This document shows, one piece after another, positions 32,040-41,001 of a stretch of DNA of 64,000 bases. Both the position numbers and the translations under genes were made by a program. The notes under the pieces are model-generated. The model was not told where the DNA came from. It ran no database searches and was given only the letters and a program-made list of their open reading frames with translations. The stretch lies in the NCBI RefSeq assembly GCF_002915575.1, contig NZ_PQGD01000017.1:1-64000 (forward strand). Direction: 5' to 3'. Numbering within the stretch: position 1 is the stretch's first letter; each line of letters opens with the position of its first letter. Source of the DNA: Superficieibacter electus (GTDB lineage Bacteria; Pseudomonadota; Gammaproteobacteria; Enterobacterales; Enterobacteriaceae).

Positions 32040-33059
32040 ATGCCTGTACTCAGTGCGCAAACACTTCGTCATCTGTTACAACACCATCTTTTACGGGTAA
32101 ATACCCCTGTCGATACCGCTCGCCTGGTGGCGAATAATCTGGTCGAGGCCTCTTTGAAAGGCCATGATTCCCATGGCGTTACCCTGCTGCCCCGTTATAT
32201 CAACGCCATTCAGGCCGGAGATTTAAACCCGTACGCCGAACTGCGTCTGGTGCGCGATGAAGGCCCGCTGGTCTCCTTTCACGGACAGTGCGGTTTCGGT
32301 CAGTTGTTGGGCCAGCAGGCAATGAGCGTCGGTATCAGCCGGGCGCGTGACTATGGGGTAGCAATTATCGGTATTCATGAAGCCCACCATCTGGGGCGTA
32401 TCGGTGCCTGGGCGGAACAGGCCGCAGAAGCTGGTCTGGTGTCGCTGCACTTTGCCAATGTCAGCGCCCCGTCAGCGGTGCTGCCGTTTGGCGGCAAGCA
32501 GCCAAGACTTGGCACCAACCCGCTGTGTGTGGGGATACCACGTGCCAGCCATAACCCGGTGATCCTTGATTTTGCCACCAGCGCGATTGCCGGCAATAAA
32601 GCCAGGATAGCCTGGAATGAGGGTCGACCGTTACCGGAAGGCTGCGCGGTGGATCACCTTGGCAACCCGACCACTGATGCCGGCAGCCTGATGCAGGAGC
32701 CACGCGGTTCCCTGCTGGCCTTCGGGGGGCATAAAGGGGCCGGACTGTCATTAATCTGCACCCTGCTCGGGGCTGCGCTCACCGGCGGACAGACTGAAAG
32801 TCACCGCTTCCCGCCACGCCCCGGCATTATTAATAATATGTTGTCGATCCTCTTCGACCCGCTGCGTCTCGGTGCAGGTGATGCCTGGCAGCAGGAAATG
32901 GAAGCGCAACTGGCCTGGTTGCGCTCATCCAGTGACGAGGTACAGATCCCCGGTGAACCTGAGGCCCGACACTACGCACAACGCAGCGAAAACGGGATTC
33001 ATGTTGATGAAGTCAGCTGGCAGCAGTTTCTTGAACTGGATCCAAACCAGCCGTTTTGA
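32040..33059 (+). CDS. Ldh2/MDH2-family 2-hydroxyacid dehydrogenase (HcxB/YbiC-like)
   Basis: 339 residues of the malate/L-lactate dehydrogenase Ldh2 family, which includes HcxB (YbiC), ureidoglycolate and sulfolactate dehydrogenases and piperideine carboxylate reductase. Conserved marks are GHDSHGV (41-47), EAHHLGRIG (114-122), GTNPLCVGIPR and the Asp-Ala-Thr-Ser-type LDFATSAIAGNK. It is NAD(P)-dependent by family. It is divergent from the sulfonate-type ABC operon and converges on a GldA/HcxA-like gene. A pathway for an imported 2-hydroxy or 2-oxo acid is a reasonable inference. Confidence 0.87.
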   Translation: MPVLSAQTLRHLLQHHLLRVNTPVDTARLVANNLVEASLKGHDSHGVTLLPRYINAIQAGDLNPYAELRLVRDEGPLVSFHGQCGFGQLLGQQAMSVGISRARDYGVAIIGIHEAHHLGRIGAWAEQAAEAGLVSLHFANVSAPSAVLPFGGKQPRLGTNPLCVGIPRASHNPVILDFATSAIAGNKARIAWNEGRPLPEGCAVDHLGNPTTDAGSLMQEPRGSLLAFGGHKGAGLSLICTLLGAALTGGQTESHRFPPRPGIINNMLSILFDPLRLGAGDAWQQEMEAQLAWLRSSSDEVQIPGEPEARHYAQRSENGIHVDEVSWQQFLELDPNQPF

Positions 33060-33075
33060 AGGCCCGGATTACCTG

Positions 33076-34149
33076 TCAGAACTGTACGCTGCTGGCGTGT
33101 AGCGCCTGCTCCAGCGCGGCAGTTGATACATCAAATGGCAACCGTTTTGCTGCCGAGTCCGGAATAGTCACCCCTTCAGCAATCGCCCTGAACACTGTCG
33201 GGTCCGGCGCGCTGAGCGGCGCAAGTGTCAGCGGCATCTCGTACTGCCGCAAAAACGCCAACAGCTCCGGATCCGGTCCGATATCGCCGCGCTCCAGCAG
33301 CGACTGCACCAACAGGCAGAAGCCGACCTTTTCTCCATGCAGCCAGTGATGCAGTTCAGGTTCCCAGGTCAGGCGGTTATGGATTGCGTGAGCCACGCCC
33401 GGCGTGGGATTATCTTCCCGGATACTGTTCGCCATTCCGGCTATAGCAATACTGGCGTCGATCACCCGAATCAGGGCTTCACTGACCAGGCCCTGCTCAT
33501 TATCCAGCAGAGCCTGGGTCCCGTACTGACGGAAGGTATCCAGCGCCTGACGGGCGGTTTGCACTTTCAGATTTAGCGCCAGGCTGGCAGGCTCCAGGCG
33601 CTGATAAGGAGCAAACTCATACCACTTGGCCAACGCATCAACGATACCGGCCTTCAAATAACGTACACTGGATTTGGCGATAATCTCGCTGTCCACCAGC
33701 ACCGCTTTCGGCAGTCTATCCAGCAGCAGGCGGCGTTGATAGCGCCCGGCGTCATCATAAATAATGGTCAGCGGCGACCAGGCCGCACAGGTTGCAGCAA
33801 TAGTGGGAAAGGTAACCGACATAACCTGTTCCAGACCATTGGCCACCGCTTTAGCCGTGTCGAGCACCCGCCCGCCGCCGACGCCCAGTATCAGGCCAGC
33901 ACCAGCCAGCTTCGCTCTGTCGATGAAATGGGCAATCACCGTATCGGAACATTCACCGTTCATCATCTCTACCCGCCAGCGCACGTTATGCTGGCGCAGG
34001 CTGACTTCCAGATCCGGGCCAATCTGCGCCCAGGCGCGCGGGCTGGCGATCAGTAAAATATTCTGGCTTAGCGTGGCGATGATTTTTCCTGCCTCGTGGC
34101 GCAGCCCTGGTTCGTGGTAATAGGTATCCGGAGATTTAATCGCCAGCAT
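33076..34149 (-). CDS. Iron-type alcohol dehydrogenase family protein (GldA/HcxA-like)
   Basis: 357 residues. The nucleotide-binding GVGGGRVLDTAKA (89-101) and the TIAATCAAWSPL segment match E. coli HcxA (YbdH) and glycerol dehydrogenase. Predicted metal ligands are Asp171, His254 and His271, as in GldA. HcxA is a 2-oxoacid reductase, whereas GldA oxidises glycerol; the active-site match looks closer to HcxA. It converges with the Ldh2-type gene (16 bp between stops). HcxB-like and HcxA-like genes side by side are notable because they are unlinked in E. coli. Confidence 0.83.
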   Translation of the reverse strand: MLAIKSPDTYYHEPGLRHEAGKIIATLSQNILLIASPRAWAQIGPDLEVSLRQHNVRWRVEMMNGECSDTVIAHFIDRAKLAGAGLILGVGGGRVLDTAKAVANGLEQVMSVTFPTIAATCAAWSPLTIIYDDAGRYQRRLLLDRLPKAVLVDSEIIAKSSVRYLKAGIVDALAKWYEFAPYQRLEPASLALNLKVQTARQALDTFRQYGTQALLDNEQGLVSEALIRVIDASIAIAGMANSIREDNPTPGVAHAIHNRLTWEPELHHWLHGEKVGFCLLVQSLLERGDIGPDPELLAFLRQYEMPLTLAPLSAPDPTVFRAIAEGVTIPDSAAKRLPFDVSTAALEQALHASSVQF

Positions 34150-34361
34150 CGGAGAATTCCATCATGCAGCATCCCTTCCGGGATATTATTTATTTAAGGA
34201 TTTAGCCATGCTACGGCATATATAATAATGTGCAATCCACTGCCCCGGGTTTCATTTTCACTATTTTTACTAACTATTGATAAAAAGAAGATAACATGGC
34301 AAAAAGCTTGCATTTAACATCACAGCAGCAGACGTATCGTGATGTTACTCCCTCACACCCT

Positions 34362-35246
34362 TTACCCGGTGCGCTGCCCGACAAACTGCTTAATTCGCTG
34401 ACCATATACGCCTGTTACCAGGCCGGTAATAATCAGTAACAGCGCCATAATCTTTTCAAACGACACGTTTTCGCCAAATATTGCCACTGAGCCGAGGATA
34501 CCGAAAACCGGCACCAGTAATGATAATGGGGCTACCGTGGAAACAGGATATTTTTTCAGCAGTAAATTCCATATCCAGTAACCAAACAGGGTATTGGGAT
34601 AGACCTGAAACAAAATAGATAATATAGCACGAGCATCAATGTGGCTTATCAGCACACTATAGCCAGCGGTACCATTTACCAGCCACGCCAGCAGGAAAAG
34701 CGGGATGGGAGAAAATACGCTCGACCAGACCAGAAAAGCAAAAACCTGTCGGGTCCCGGCTTTTTTATTAATGATATTGGCAATACTCCACGCCAGCGCG
34801 CCCGCAAGCACCAGCAGTATGCCGGAGAGAGTGACAGAACCATCCGTGATAAAAAAAATGCTCAACAGACCTGCGCCTGAAATAATGAAACCTGCAATCT
34901 GATAGCGACTGCATCGCTCACTGAATACCCAGCTACCTATCAGGAGAGTGAAAAAGGCGCTGAACTGAAGCACCAGTGACGCAATACCGGCAGACAGCCC
35001 GGCGTTGATACCCAGATTCACCAGCCCCCACAGGCCAATACCAAATATCAGCCCATAGCCGATAATATAACGCCACGGTACATCCGGTTTTTTAATAAAG
35101 AAAATCGCCGGAAGGGCACACAGCGTAAAGCGGATCCCCGCCAGAATAAAAGCATCGACCGAGTGCAGCCCTAATTTGATGACTGAAAAGTTAATGCCCC
35201 AGACTGCCGTGATCAATACGGCAAGTAGCAGATGATGTAATTTCAT
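34362..35246 (-). CDS. EamA/DMT-family transporter
   Basis: 294 residues with about ten hydrophobic helices in two EamA repeats (LLAVLITAVWGINFSVIKLGL near the start; SGILLVLAGALAWSIANIINKK in the second). These inner-membrane proteins usually export amino acids or metabolites (YdeD/EamA, RhtA relatives). It overlaps the upstream MFS gene by 4 nt (start within its stop), so both are made from one transcript. Two exporters under one HxlR regulator suggest response to a toxic small molecule (inference). Confidence 0.85.
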   Translation of the reverse strand: MKLHHLLLAVLITAVWGINFSVIKLGLHSVDAFILAGIRFTLCALPAIFFIKKPDVPWRYIIGYGLIFGIGLWGLVNLGINAGLSAGIASLVLQFSAFFTLLIGSWVFSERCSRYQIAGFIISGAGLLSIFFITDGSVTLSGILLVLAGALAWSIANIINKKAGTRQVFAFLVWSSVFSPIPLFLLAWLVNGTAGYSVLISHIDARAILSILFQVYPNTLFGYWIWNLLLKKYPVSTVAPLSLLVPVFGILGSVAIFGENVSFEKIMALLLIITGLVTGVYGQRIKQFVGQRTG

Positions 35247-36454
35247 GAGTGACGTATTCCAGACCAGAAGAGAAAAGCACCAGCACTAATCAGTGCCCCT
35301 GCGCAGCAAACGGCATACCATCCCCAAAGCGCATAAAGGTGGGTTGCGCTTATTGCGCCCAGCGCGCTTCCCAGACAGTAAAAACACATATAGGCTCCGA
35401 CCAGACGGCTTGCTGCATCAGGTCTGGCTGCAATGATCAGACTTTGATTTATTACGTGAACCGTCTGAACAGCAAAATCCAACATCACTACGCCGAGAAG
35501 CAGCAACCATAAAGTGGTATGGAGATAAGCGATGGGTAACCATGAAAGCGTCAGTAAAGCCAGCGCTAAACCGCTGGCGCGTTGGCCCATCCCGTTGTCC
35601 GCCCAGACGCCTCCTTTTGTAGCCGCCAGCGCACCGGCCACCCCGGCCAGGCCAAACATGCCTGTCCCGGTTTGCGACACCGACATGGCATTGAGCGGCA
35701 GAACCATTGATGTCCACAACATACTGAAGGCGGCAAAAACCAGCAACGCCAGTACTCCACGTTTACGTAACTGCGGTTCAGTGATGAAAAGTTGAAAAAC
35801 AGACAGTACGAGGGAAGGATATGAGGTGCGCACCGGCGGCTTTGGCGTCGTATGCATCGTATTTGCCAGAACCAGCGAGAGAAGCAACAACAGGCAGGCG
35901 GCAATAAGATAAACCGCTCTCCAGCCAGCGATATCAGCGATGGTACCTGATATAACCCGGGCTAACAGTATGCCCAGCACGATGCCGCTGGTAACGCTGC
36001 CCACGACCTGCCCTCGCTGTGAAGGCGCTGCCGCTATTGCCGCCCATGCCACAACGAGCTGTGCCACGACGGCCATCAATCCCACCAGCAGCATTGCGCA
36101 CAATAGCATCAGTAAATTCGCTGCTAATGCCGATGCGGTTAATGCCAGTACGGAAAGCAATAACTGAACAATAACCAGCTTTTTCCGATCAAAGCGATCG
36201 CCCAGCGGTACCAGAAAGAGTAGTCCCAGCGCGTAGCCTGTTTGTGTCGCGGTGACCACGATGCCAATCGCGCCGGGCGCAACATGCAGGCTGACGGCTA
36301 TAGATTCCAGTAAAGGCTGAGCCGTATAAACATTTGCCACCGCCAGCGCACACGTGCATGAAAACAGAAATATGATGCGAGGTGACAGCGTCAAAGCCTC
36401 CCCTGACGACGCTTTTCCCACGCAGCCAGAATCCTTACCTGCAATGCCATTCAT
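35243..36454 (-). CDS. MFS transporter (12-TM, drug/metabolite exporter type)
   Basis: 403 residues with about 12 helices. GDRFDRKKLVIVQLLLSVLA is the loop 2-3 MFS motif. It resembles sugar efflux or arabinose-polymer transporter types (YnfM/AraJ-like) and has no periplasmic domain. A GGTGGTGAT site precedes the ATG. It is first in a two-gene operon with the EamA protein and is divergent from the HxlR regulator, which probably controls it. The substrate is unknown. Confidence 0.85.
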   Translation of the reverse strand: MNGIAGKDSGCVGKASSGEALTLSPRIIFLFSCTCALAVANVYTAQPLLESIAVSLHVAPGAIGIVVTATQTGYALGLLFLVPLGDRFDRKKLVIVQLLLSVLALTASALAANLLMLLCAMLLVGLMAVVAQLVVAWAAIAAAPSQRGQVVGSVTSGIVLGILLARVISGTIADIAGWRAVYLIAACLLLLLSLVLANTMHTTPKPPVRTSYPSLVLSVFQLFITEPQLRKRGVLALLVFAAFSMLWTSMVLPLNAMSVSQTGTGMFGLAGVAGALAATKGGVWADNGMGQRASGLALALLTLSWLPIAYLHTTLWLLLLGVVMLDFAVQTVHVINQSLIIAARPDAASRLVGAYMCFYCLGSALGAISATHLYALWGWYAVCCAGALISAGAFLFWSGIRHS

Positions 36455-36481
36455 ATCACCACCCTTTCTGGTTTTTTTTTG

Positions 36482-36531
36482 AAACTAGTTTGTTAATAGA
36501 AGTAGCAATTGTGGTTTTATTTTGCAACTTC
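36482..36531. promoter_or_regulatory. Candidate HxlR operators
   Basis: AAACTAGTTT (36482-36491) is a perfect palindrome. GAAGTAGCAA and TTGCAACTTC (36499-36508 and 36522-36531) are arms with one mismatch and a 13-nt spacer. Both lie in the 128-bp divergent promoter between the MFS and HxlR genes. Confidence 0.5.
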
Positions 36532-36582
36532 TTTTTCCAGGCGTTAAGCTAATACCCATGATTGAGTGAGGTGAAAGAAGAG

Positions 36583-37086
36583 ATGGCAAAACAGGAATCG
36601 CTCAGAACCAGTGAATGTCCCGTGGCGAGGACATTAGAGTCGATAGGCGAACGCTGGTGCTTCATGATTATTCGTGAAGCGTTCGATGGCGTGCGCAGAT
36701 TCAGCGAGTTCCAGAAAAACCTGAAGCTGGCAAAAAATATCCTGGCATCACGCCTGAGACATTTGGTTGAAATAGGTGTGTTTGAGGTTTGCCCTGCTTC
36801 AGATGGCAGTGCATACAAGGAATATGTCCTGACTGAAAAAGGCCGCTCTGTCTTTCCAGTCATGGTAGCCATGCGGCAATGGGGCGAGCGTTATATGTTT
36901 GAAAATGGCGAAACGCATTCTGTGTTGCTGGATAATGTCAATGGCGAGCCGGTGTTGCCGATAGAGGTGCTTTCATCGCAGGGGCATAAACTGGATCCTG
37001 CCGATTGCTATCGTCAGAGGGTTATAGCAGGAAAAAAAGCCATGCCGGAAGATCTCAGCATGGCTGGCTCAGAAAAATCTTCCTGA
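36583..37086 (+). CDS. HxlR-family transcriptional regulator
   Basis: About 167 residues. The winged-helix HxlR domain (about 10-110) has SECPVARTLESIGERWCFMII in pieces, FDGVRRFSEFQKNLKLAKNILASRLRHLVEIGVF and EYVLTEKGRSVFPV. The Cys in SECPV is at the position of the redox or electrophile-sensing Cys in HypR/YodB relatives. The ATG at 36583 has a GAGG/AAGAG site; frames from 36562 use TTG. It is divergent from the MFS/EamA operon and is presumably its repressor or activator. Confidence 0.85.
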   Translation: MAKQESLRTSECPVARTLESIGERWCFMIIREAFDGVRRFSEFQKNLKLAKNILASRLRHLVEIGVFEVCPASDGSAYKEYVLTEKGRSVFPVMVAMRQWGERYMFENGETHSVLLDNVNGEPVLPIEVLSSQGHKLDPADCYRQRVIAGKKAMPEDLSMAGSEKSS

Positions 37087-37098
37087 GCGCTTCAGGAG

Positions 37099-38445
37099 TT
37101 AGTTATGTACTGCTGTTTTACTGGCGGTAAGATCCGGGGCAGGACTCAGCGTTAATCGCTGTAGCTTGCCGACAATAAAGAGATAAGAAATAACCCCCAC
37201 GATCCCCATCGATCCGACGTAAATAATGGCCCAGTCGAACGATCCCGTCGCCTGAATGATAAAACCAATAACTAACGGGGTGAGAATTCCGGCTACATTG
37301 CCAAAGGTATTAAAGATCCCTCCGGCAAGGCCAAGCACCTCTTTTGGCGACGTGTCGCTCAGTACACACCAGCCCAGGTTACTAAAGCCTTTGGAAAAAA
37401 ACGCCAGACTCATAACAAAAATCACGACCGGAATTGACTGAGTATAATTCGCCACGATAATTGAGCAGGATAGCAGCATGCCAGAAACAATCGGCAACTT
37501 ACGGGAAAAAGTCAGGCTATAGCCTTTCCTTAATAAATAATCTGAAAGCATACCGCCAATAATTCCGCCAACGAATCCTGCAATCGCAGGGATCGCGGCA
37601 ACAAGCCCTACTTTTATAATCGATAATCCTTTCTCCTGGTACAGATAGGTCGGAAACCAGGTAAAGAAGAACCAGGTAATCGACGTCAGGCAGAACTGGC
37701 CAATATAAACCCCGATCATCATGCGGTTTGAACACATTGTTTTAATTTGTGCCCAGCTCACTTTCTGCTGCGACTGACGCTGCGCCGATCCCAACTCCGG
37801 AATACCGCCCCCCTCCCTTATATAATCAAGCTCCTGCTGATTGATTGATTTATGTTTCAGCGGATCACGTACAAACATTAGCCAGAACGCACCGAAAACT
37901 ATCCCTAACAGACCCGCACTATAAAAAACGTAATGCCAGCTATAAATACTGATAACCCACGACAGCACCGGTGTGAAAACACCTAACGCAACATAAGGTG
38001 CCGTCTGGTAAATAGAGGTCGCAAAACCACGTTCTCTGTCCGGAAACCATTGTACCGACAAGCGGCTACTGGCGGGTGTTGCAGGCGCTTCTGCCATCCC
38101 CATCAGAAAACGAAGAATAAACAGTGCCATAAATACAGACGGAAAAAGATAAACGCCGCCCTGAAGAAAGGTGAATATCGACCATACAATCATCGCCAGA
38201 CCATAGACCAGCCGGGACCCAAATTTATCCAGCAGAATTCCGCCAGGGATCTGAAAAAGCATATATGCCCAGCCAAATGCAGAAAACGCCCATCCCATAT
38301 CTGCGGCACTGAAGTTGAGTTCTTTGCTCATAACGGGAGCGGCAACCGATAACGTCGCACGGTCGATAAAATTAACCAGCATCGCCACGCCCATAAATAC
38401 CAACATCAAATAGCGGATGTGTGTTTTTTTATCTGAATTTTTCAT
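37099..38445 (-). CDS. ACS-type MFS transporter for sugar acids
   Basis: About 448 residues with 12 helices. The N-terminal RYLMLVFMGVAMLVNFIDRATLSVA matches the anion:cation symporter group (GudP, GarP, DgoT, ExuT), and RFLMGMAEAPATPASSRLSVQWFP is another hallmark. It imports sugar acids with protons. The ATG at 38445 has GGAGAATG upstream and is preferred to 38466. It is third in an operon after an MR-family dehydratase and a DapA-family aldolase, so it should import the dehydratase substrate. Confidence 0.87.
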   Translation of the reverse strand: MKNSDKKTHIRYLMLVFMGVAMLVNFIDRATLSVAAPVMSKELNFSAADMGWAFSAFGWAYMLFQIPGGILLDKFGSRLVYGLAMIVWSIFTFLQGGVYLFPSVFMALFILRFLMGMAEAPATPASSRLSVQWFPDRERGFATSIYQTAPYVALGVFTPVLSWVISIYSWHYVFYSAGLLGIVFGAFWLMFVRDPLKHKSINQQELDYIREGGGIPELGSAQRQSQQKVSWAQIKTMCSNRMMIGVYIGQFCLTSITWFFFTWFPTYLYQEKGLSIIKVGLVAAIPAIAGFVGGIIGGMLSDYLLRKGYSLTFSRKLPIVSGMLLSCSIIVANYTQSIPVVIFVMSLAFFSKGFSNLGWCVLSDTSPKEVLGLAGGIFNTFGNVAGILTPLVIGFIIQATGSFDWAIIYVGSMGIVGVISYLFIVGKLQRLTLSPAPDLTASKTAVHN

Positions 38446-38470
38446 TTCACATTCTCCAGAAATCACTTAA

Positions 38471-39373
38471 TTACCGCAGCAAAAGGGTCTGATATTTTTC
38501 AATGAGAATTCGTCGGGCGTCGGAAGAAAGTGCGCATAGCGGGGGGCGCACTATTTCCCAGGAAGGATCCCGGGTATGGTAGGCCAGCAACGTTTTCACG
38601 ACAGGGATGGTGTCACCTGTTGCCACTACGTGGCGCAGATTGCTGAGCTTTTCCTGTGCCGCCATGCCTTGCGCATTGCCATAGTTGCGGTAGATAAATG
38701 CGGTCAGCGGCGAAGCAATATTGGTCGTCGCGGTAATACATCCGGCTCCGCCCGCTTGCATAAAGCGGGCAAAGGTGGCATCCGCCCCGGAATAAACTTC
38801 AAAGCCCTGCGCAGAGAAAGCTTCAATATAAGACAGCGAATTGGCGAAGTCGCCGCTGCTATCTTTTATTCCCTGAAACACGCCGGGAAAACTTTCCAGC
38901 AATCGGCCAATAAGATTACAGCTTAAGGTAATAGTGGTCTGCTGCGGAAAGTTATAGAAATAGAGTTTTACCACGTCGCCGAGCTGTTCCGCCAGCGCGC
39001 TATAAAAGTGATACAACCCCTCTTCCGAGGGAGATTTATAGTAAAACGGAGGGAGGATTAATACGCCGGGGCAACCTATTTTTGCCGCATGCCGGGAAAG
39101 GCGAACCACACCGGGAATGTCACAGACGCCGGTTCCAGGCAGCATTTTTTGAGCAGGGATGCCGCTTTCAGCCAGACGTTCTAAAAGCGTTTCTCGTTCC
39201 TGTATACTCAGGGAATTGGTTTCCGACGTCGTGCCTAACACGGCCAGGCTGTCACAGCCGTTATTAAGTAAATAATGGCAATGCGCGATCGTGTTATCGT
39301 AATTTAGCGTCAAATCGCGGTTAAATGAGGTTAACGCCGCGGCGTTAACGCCAGCATATAAAGCATTCTGCAT
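38471..39373 (-). CDS. DapA-family aldolase (dihydrodipicolinate synthase/NAL superfamily)
   Basis: 300 residues. The Schiff-base Lys170 lies in FQGIKDSSGD, the catalytic Tyr140 in FYNFPQ, and the pyruvate-carboxylate loop is GTTSE (47-51). This is the class I aldolase/dehydratase superfamily that includes KDG aldolase and 5-keto-4-deoxyglucarate dehydratase. The operon context (dehydratase upstream, ACS symporter downstream) argues for cleavage or dehydration of a 2-keto-3-deoxy sugar acid rather than lysine biosynthesis. The exact reaction is unproven. Confidence 0.87.
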   Translation of the reverse strand: MQNALYAGVNAAALTSFNRDLTLNYDNTIAHCHYLLNNGCDSLAVLGTTSETNSLSIQERETLLERLAESGIPAQKMLPGTGVCDIPGVVRLSRHAAKIGCPGVLILPPFYYKSPSEEGLYHFYSALAEQLGDVVKLYFYNFPQQTTITLSCNLIGRLLESFPGVFQGIKDSSGDFANSLSYIEAFSAQGFEVYSGADATFARFMQAGGAGCITATTNIASPLTAFIYRNYGNAQGMAAQEKLSNLRHVVATGDTIPVVKTLLAYHTRDPSWEIVRPPLCALSSDARRILIEKYQTLLLR

Positions 39374-39441
39374 TTAATATTCCTCGCCGCCAGAATAACG
39401 ACACTCTGGCGGAGTAAGCCAAAATATGTCACGAGTACCAT

Positions 39442-40617
39442 TTACTTTTTGCCAAACACAAAACGATCGGTAGCGTGATAATTAATCCAGTCCCAGTCAT
39501 AGGTGACCCCCAGACCCGGGCCATCCGGAACCGTTACGCAGCCGTTTTCATCGATGGAATCCAGTTCGTCCTGGTAACCACAGGCATAACAATGCGGTAA
39601 GATATTACCCAGTTTGGGTCCGACCTCGGCCATTTCATAAAAATTGGTATTCCTGATACTGGCCATGAGCTGGCGATGCGCAGGACCCGGGGCGTGAATT
39701 TCAACATCCAGACCAAATGCTTCCGCCATATGAGCGGTTTTTAATGCGCCTGTGATCCCCATGTCATATTCCGGGTCGACGCGAACAAAATCCGTCCCCC
39801 CTGCCATGATAAAATCGCATTTTGCTTCCAGTGCCCGAACATGTTCAGTAATGAGCAACGGCGTTTTGATCATTGAGCGCAGCTTTTTATGCGAAAAAGC
39901 GGAAAGCGAATTATCCCGATAAGGATCTTCATACCAAAAGAACCCGGCATCGTCACAGGCTTTACCTACATAAAGCGCATCCGCAAAGGTTTTCAGATCG
40001 GAGGCCGCATCGTACATTAACTTCATCTTATCGCCTACCGTTTCGCCAAGGGCCAGGATTAGCGACGCTTCTTTCTGCGCGTCGCCATCAAACCAGCCAT
40101 GGTGTTTAAACGCGCGGTAGCCCATCTCGTAACATTGCAGCGCAAAATCAGTAAAGGCTTTATTATCGTTCAGCATGCCCTCATCGCCATGATAGGTGCT
40201 GGCATAGGTAGGTAACTTATTACGGTATTGACCAATCATCCGGGAAATGGATTTGCCTGCCTGCTTACCAGCAAGATCCCAAAGCACAATATCGACCGGA
40301 CCCTGCCCCATATGATCCATATGGCAAAGACGACGATTCCATTCGGTATAGAACGCTTCTCGTTGATCCGAATCACGACCGGTTAAATCGCCTGCCAGCA
40401 TGAGCGTCTGTGCCAGCGCAGGTCGGGTACCACCCCATAATGCGACATATTCACCTCGTGAGCCGTCGGAACATTCCACGACAATGGCGTATTTTGATAA
40501 TGAAAGCGTTGAACCTTTCACATATCCGACGTGATTATGAGCATTAGTAAAAGAAGAACCCATATCTTTTACGTCATATTTAAAATCAATAACTTCTACG
40601 CGTTCAATTACTGGCAT
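39442..40617 (-). CDS. Mandelate racemase/enolase-superfamily sugar-acid dehydratase
   Basis: 391 residues. A capping domain (1-130) is followed by the enolase-type barrel. Metal ligands are Asp203 (MYDAASD), Glu230 (WYEDPY) and Glu258 (LITEHV). The His-Asp dyad is Asp281 and His308 (RVDPEYD; EIHAPGP). At the end of strand 2 the usual KxK is replaced by Lys171-x-His173 (FKHHG), which limits the base set and may define the stereochemistry handled. It probably dehydrates an aldonate or aldarate to a 2-keto-3-deoxy acid. It is first in the operon with a GGAAAAAAG site upstream. Confidence 0.88.
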   Translation of the reverse strand: MPVIERVEVIDFKYDVKDMGSSFTNAHNHVGYVKGSTLSLSKYAIVVECSDGSRGEYVALWGGTRPALAQTLMLAGDLTGRDSDQREAFYTEWNRRLCHMDHMGQGPVDIVLWDLAGKQAGKSISRMIGQYRNKLPTYASTYHGDEGMLNDNKAFTDFALQCYEMGYRAFKHHGWFDGDAQKEASLILALGETVGDKMKLMYDAASDLKTFADALYVGKACDDAGFFWYEDPYRDNSLSAFSHKKLRSMIKTPLLITEHVRALEAKCDFIMAGGTDFVRVDPEYDMGITGALKTAHMAEAFGLDVEIHAPGPAHRQLMASIRNTNFYEMAEVGPKLGNILPHCYACGYQDELDSIDENGCVTVPDGPGLGVTYDWDWINYHATDRFVFGKK

Positions 40618-40729
40618 CTTTTTTCCCCGAATAAATATAGCTTAAACATCAGGTGAATAATGTCATCCACCGGTTACGATGTAGAATGATTCTGATGATA
40701 TTTAGTGTCAATTTTAGAGAAAGCATTAC

Positions 40730-40950
40730 CTGATATAAAAAAGATATCAGTCGATAATAATTTTATGCTAAAAAGCAAACCTGACTCACATAAAAATTTT
40801 CAGCGCTGTTAAACCCGGGCAAAAAAAATTAAAAAATCAAAGAACTACCAGATTCTGCTATGCATCGGGTCTTTTACACTTTTTATGACATCAATCACAT
40901 TATTGTAGTTTTATTTTCCTGCACGTAAAAATTCCGTGCAAATTTTTACG
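40730..40950. promoter_or_regulatory. Divergent promoter region of the sugar-acid operon with two palindromes
   Basis: This AT-rich 384-bp gap between the dehydratase and LysR starts holds CTGATAT-N7-ATATCAG (40730-40750), about 113 bp before the dehydratase start, and CGTAAAAATT-N7-AATTTTTACG (40924-40950), about 50 bp before the LysR start. Both have perfect arms. They are the best candidates for LysR-family binding at the operon and at its own gene. No further gene is seen. Confidence 0.5.
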
Positions 40951-41001
40951 CTACTCAGCAGAATATTGGCCACATGCAAAAGAATTTTGTCCGGAGCAGC
41001 T

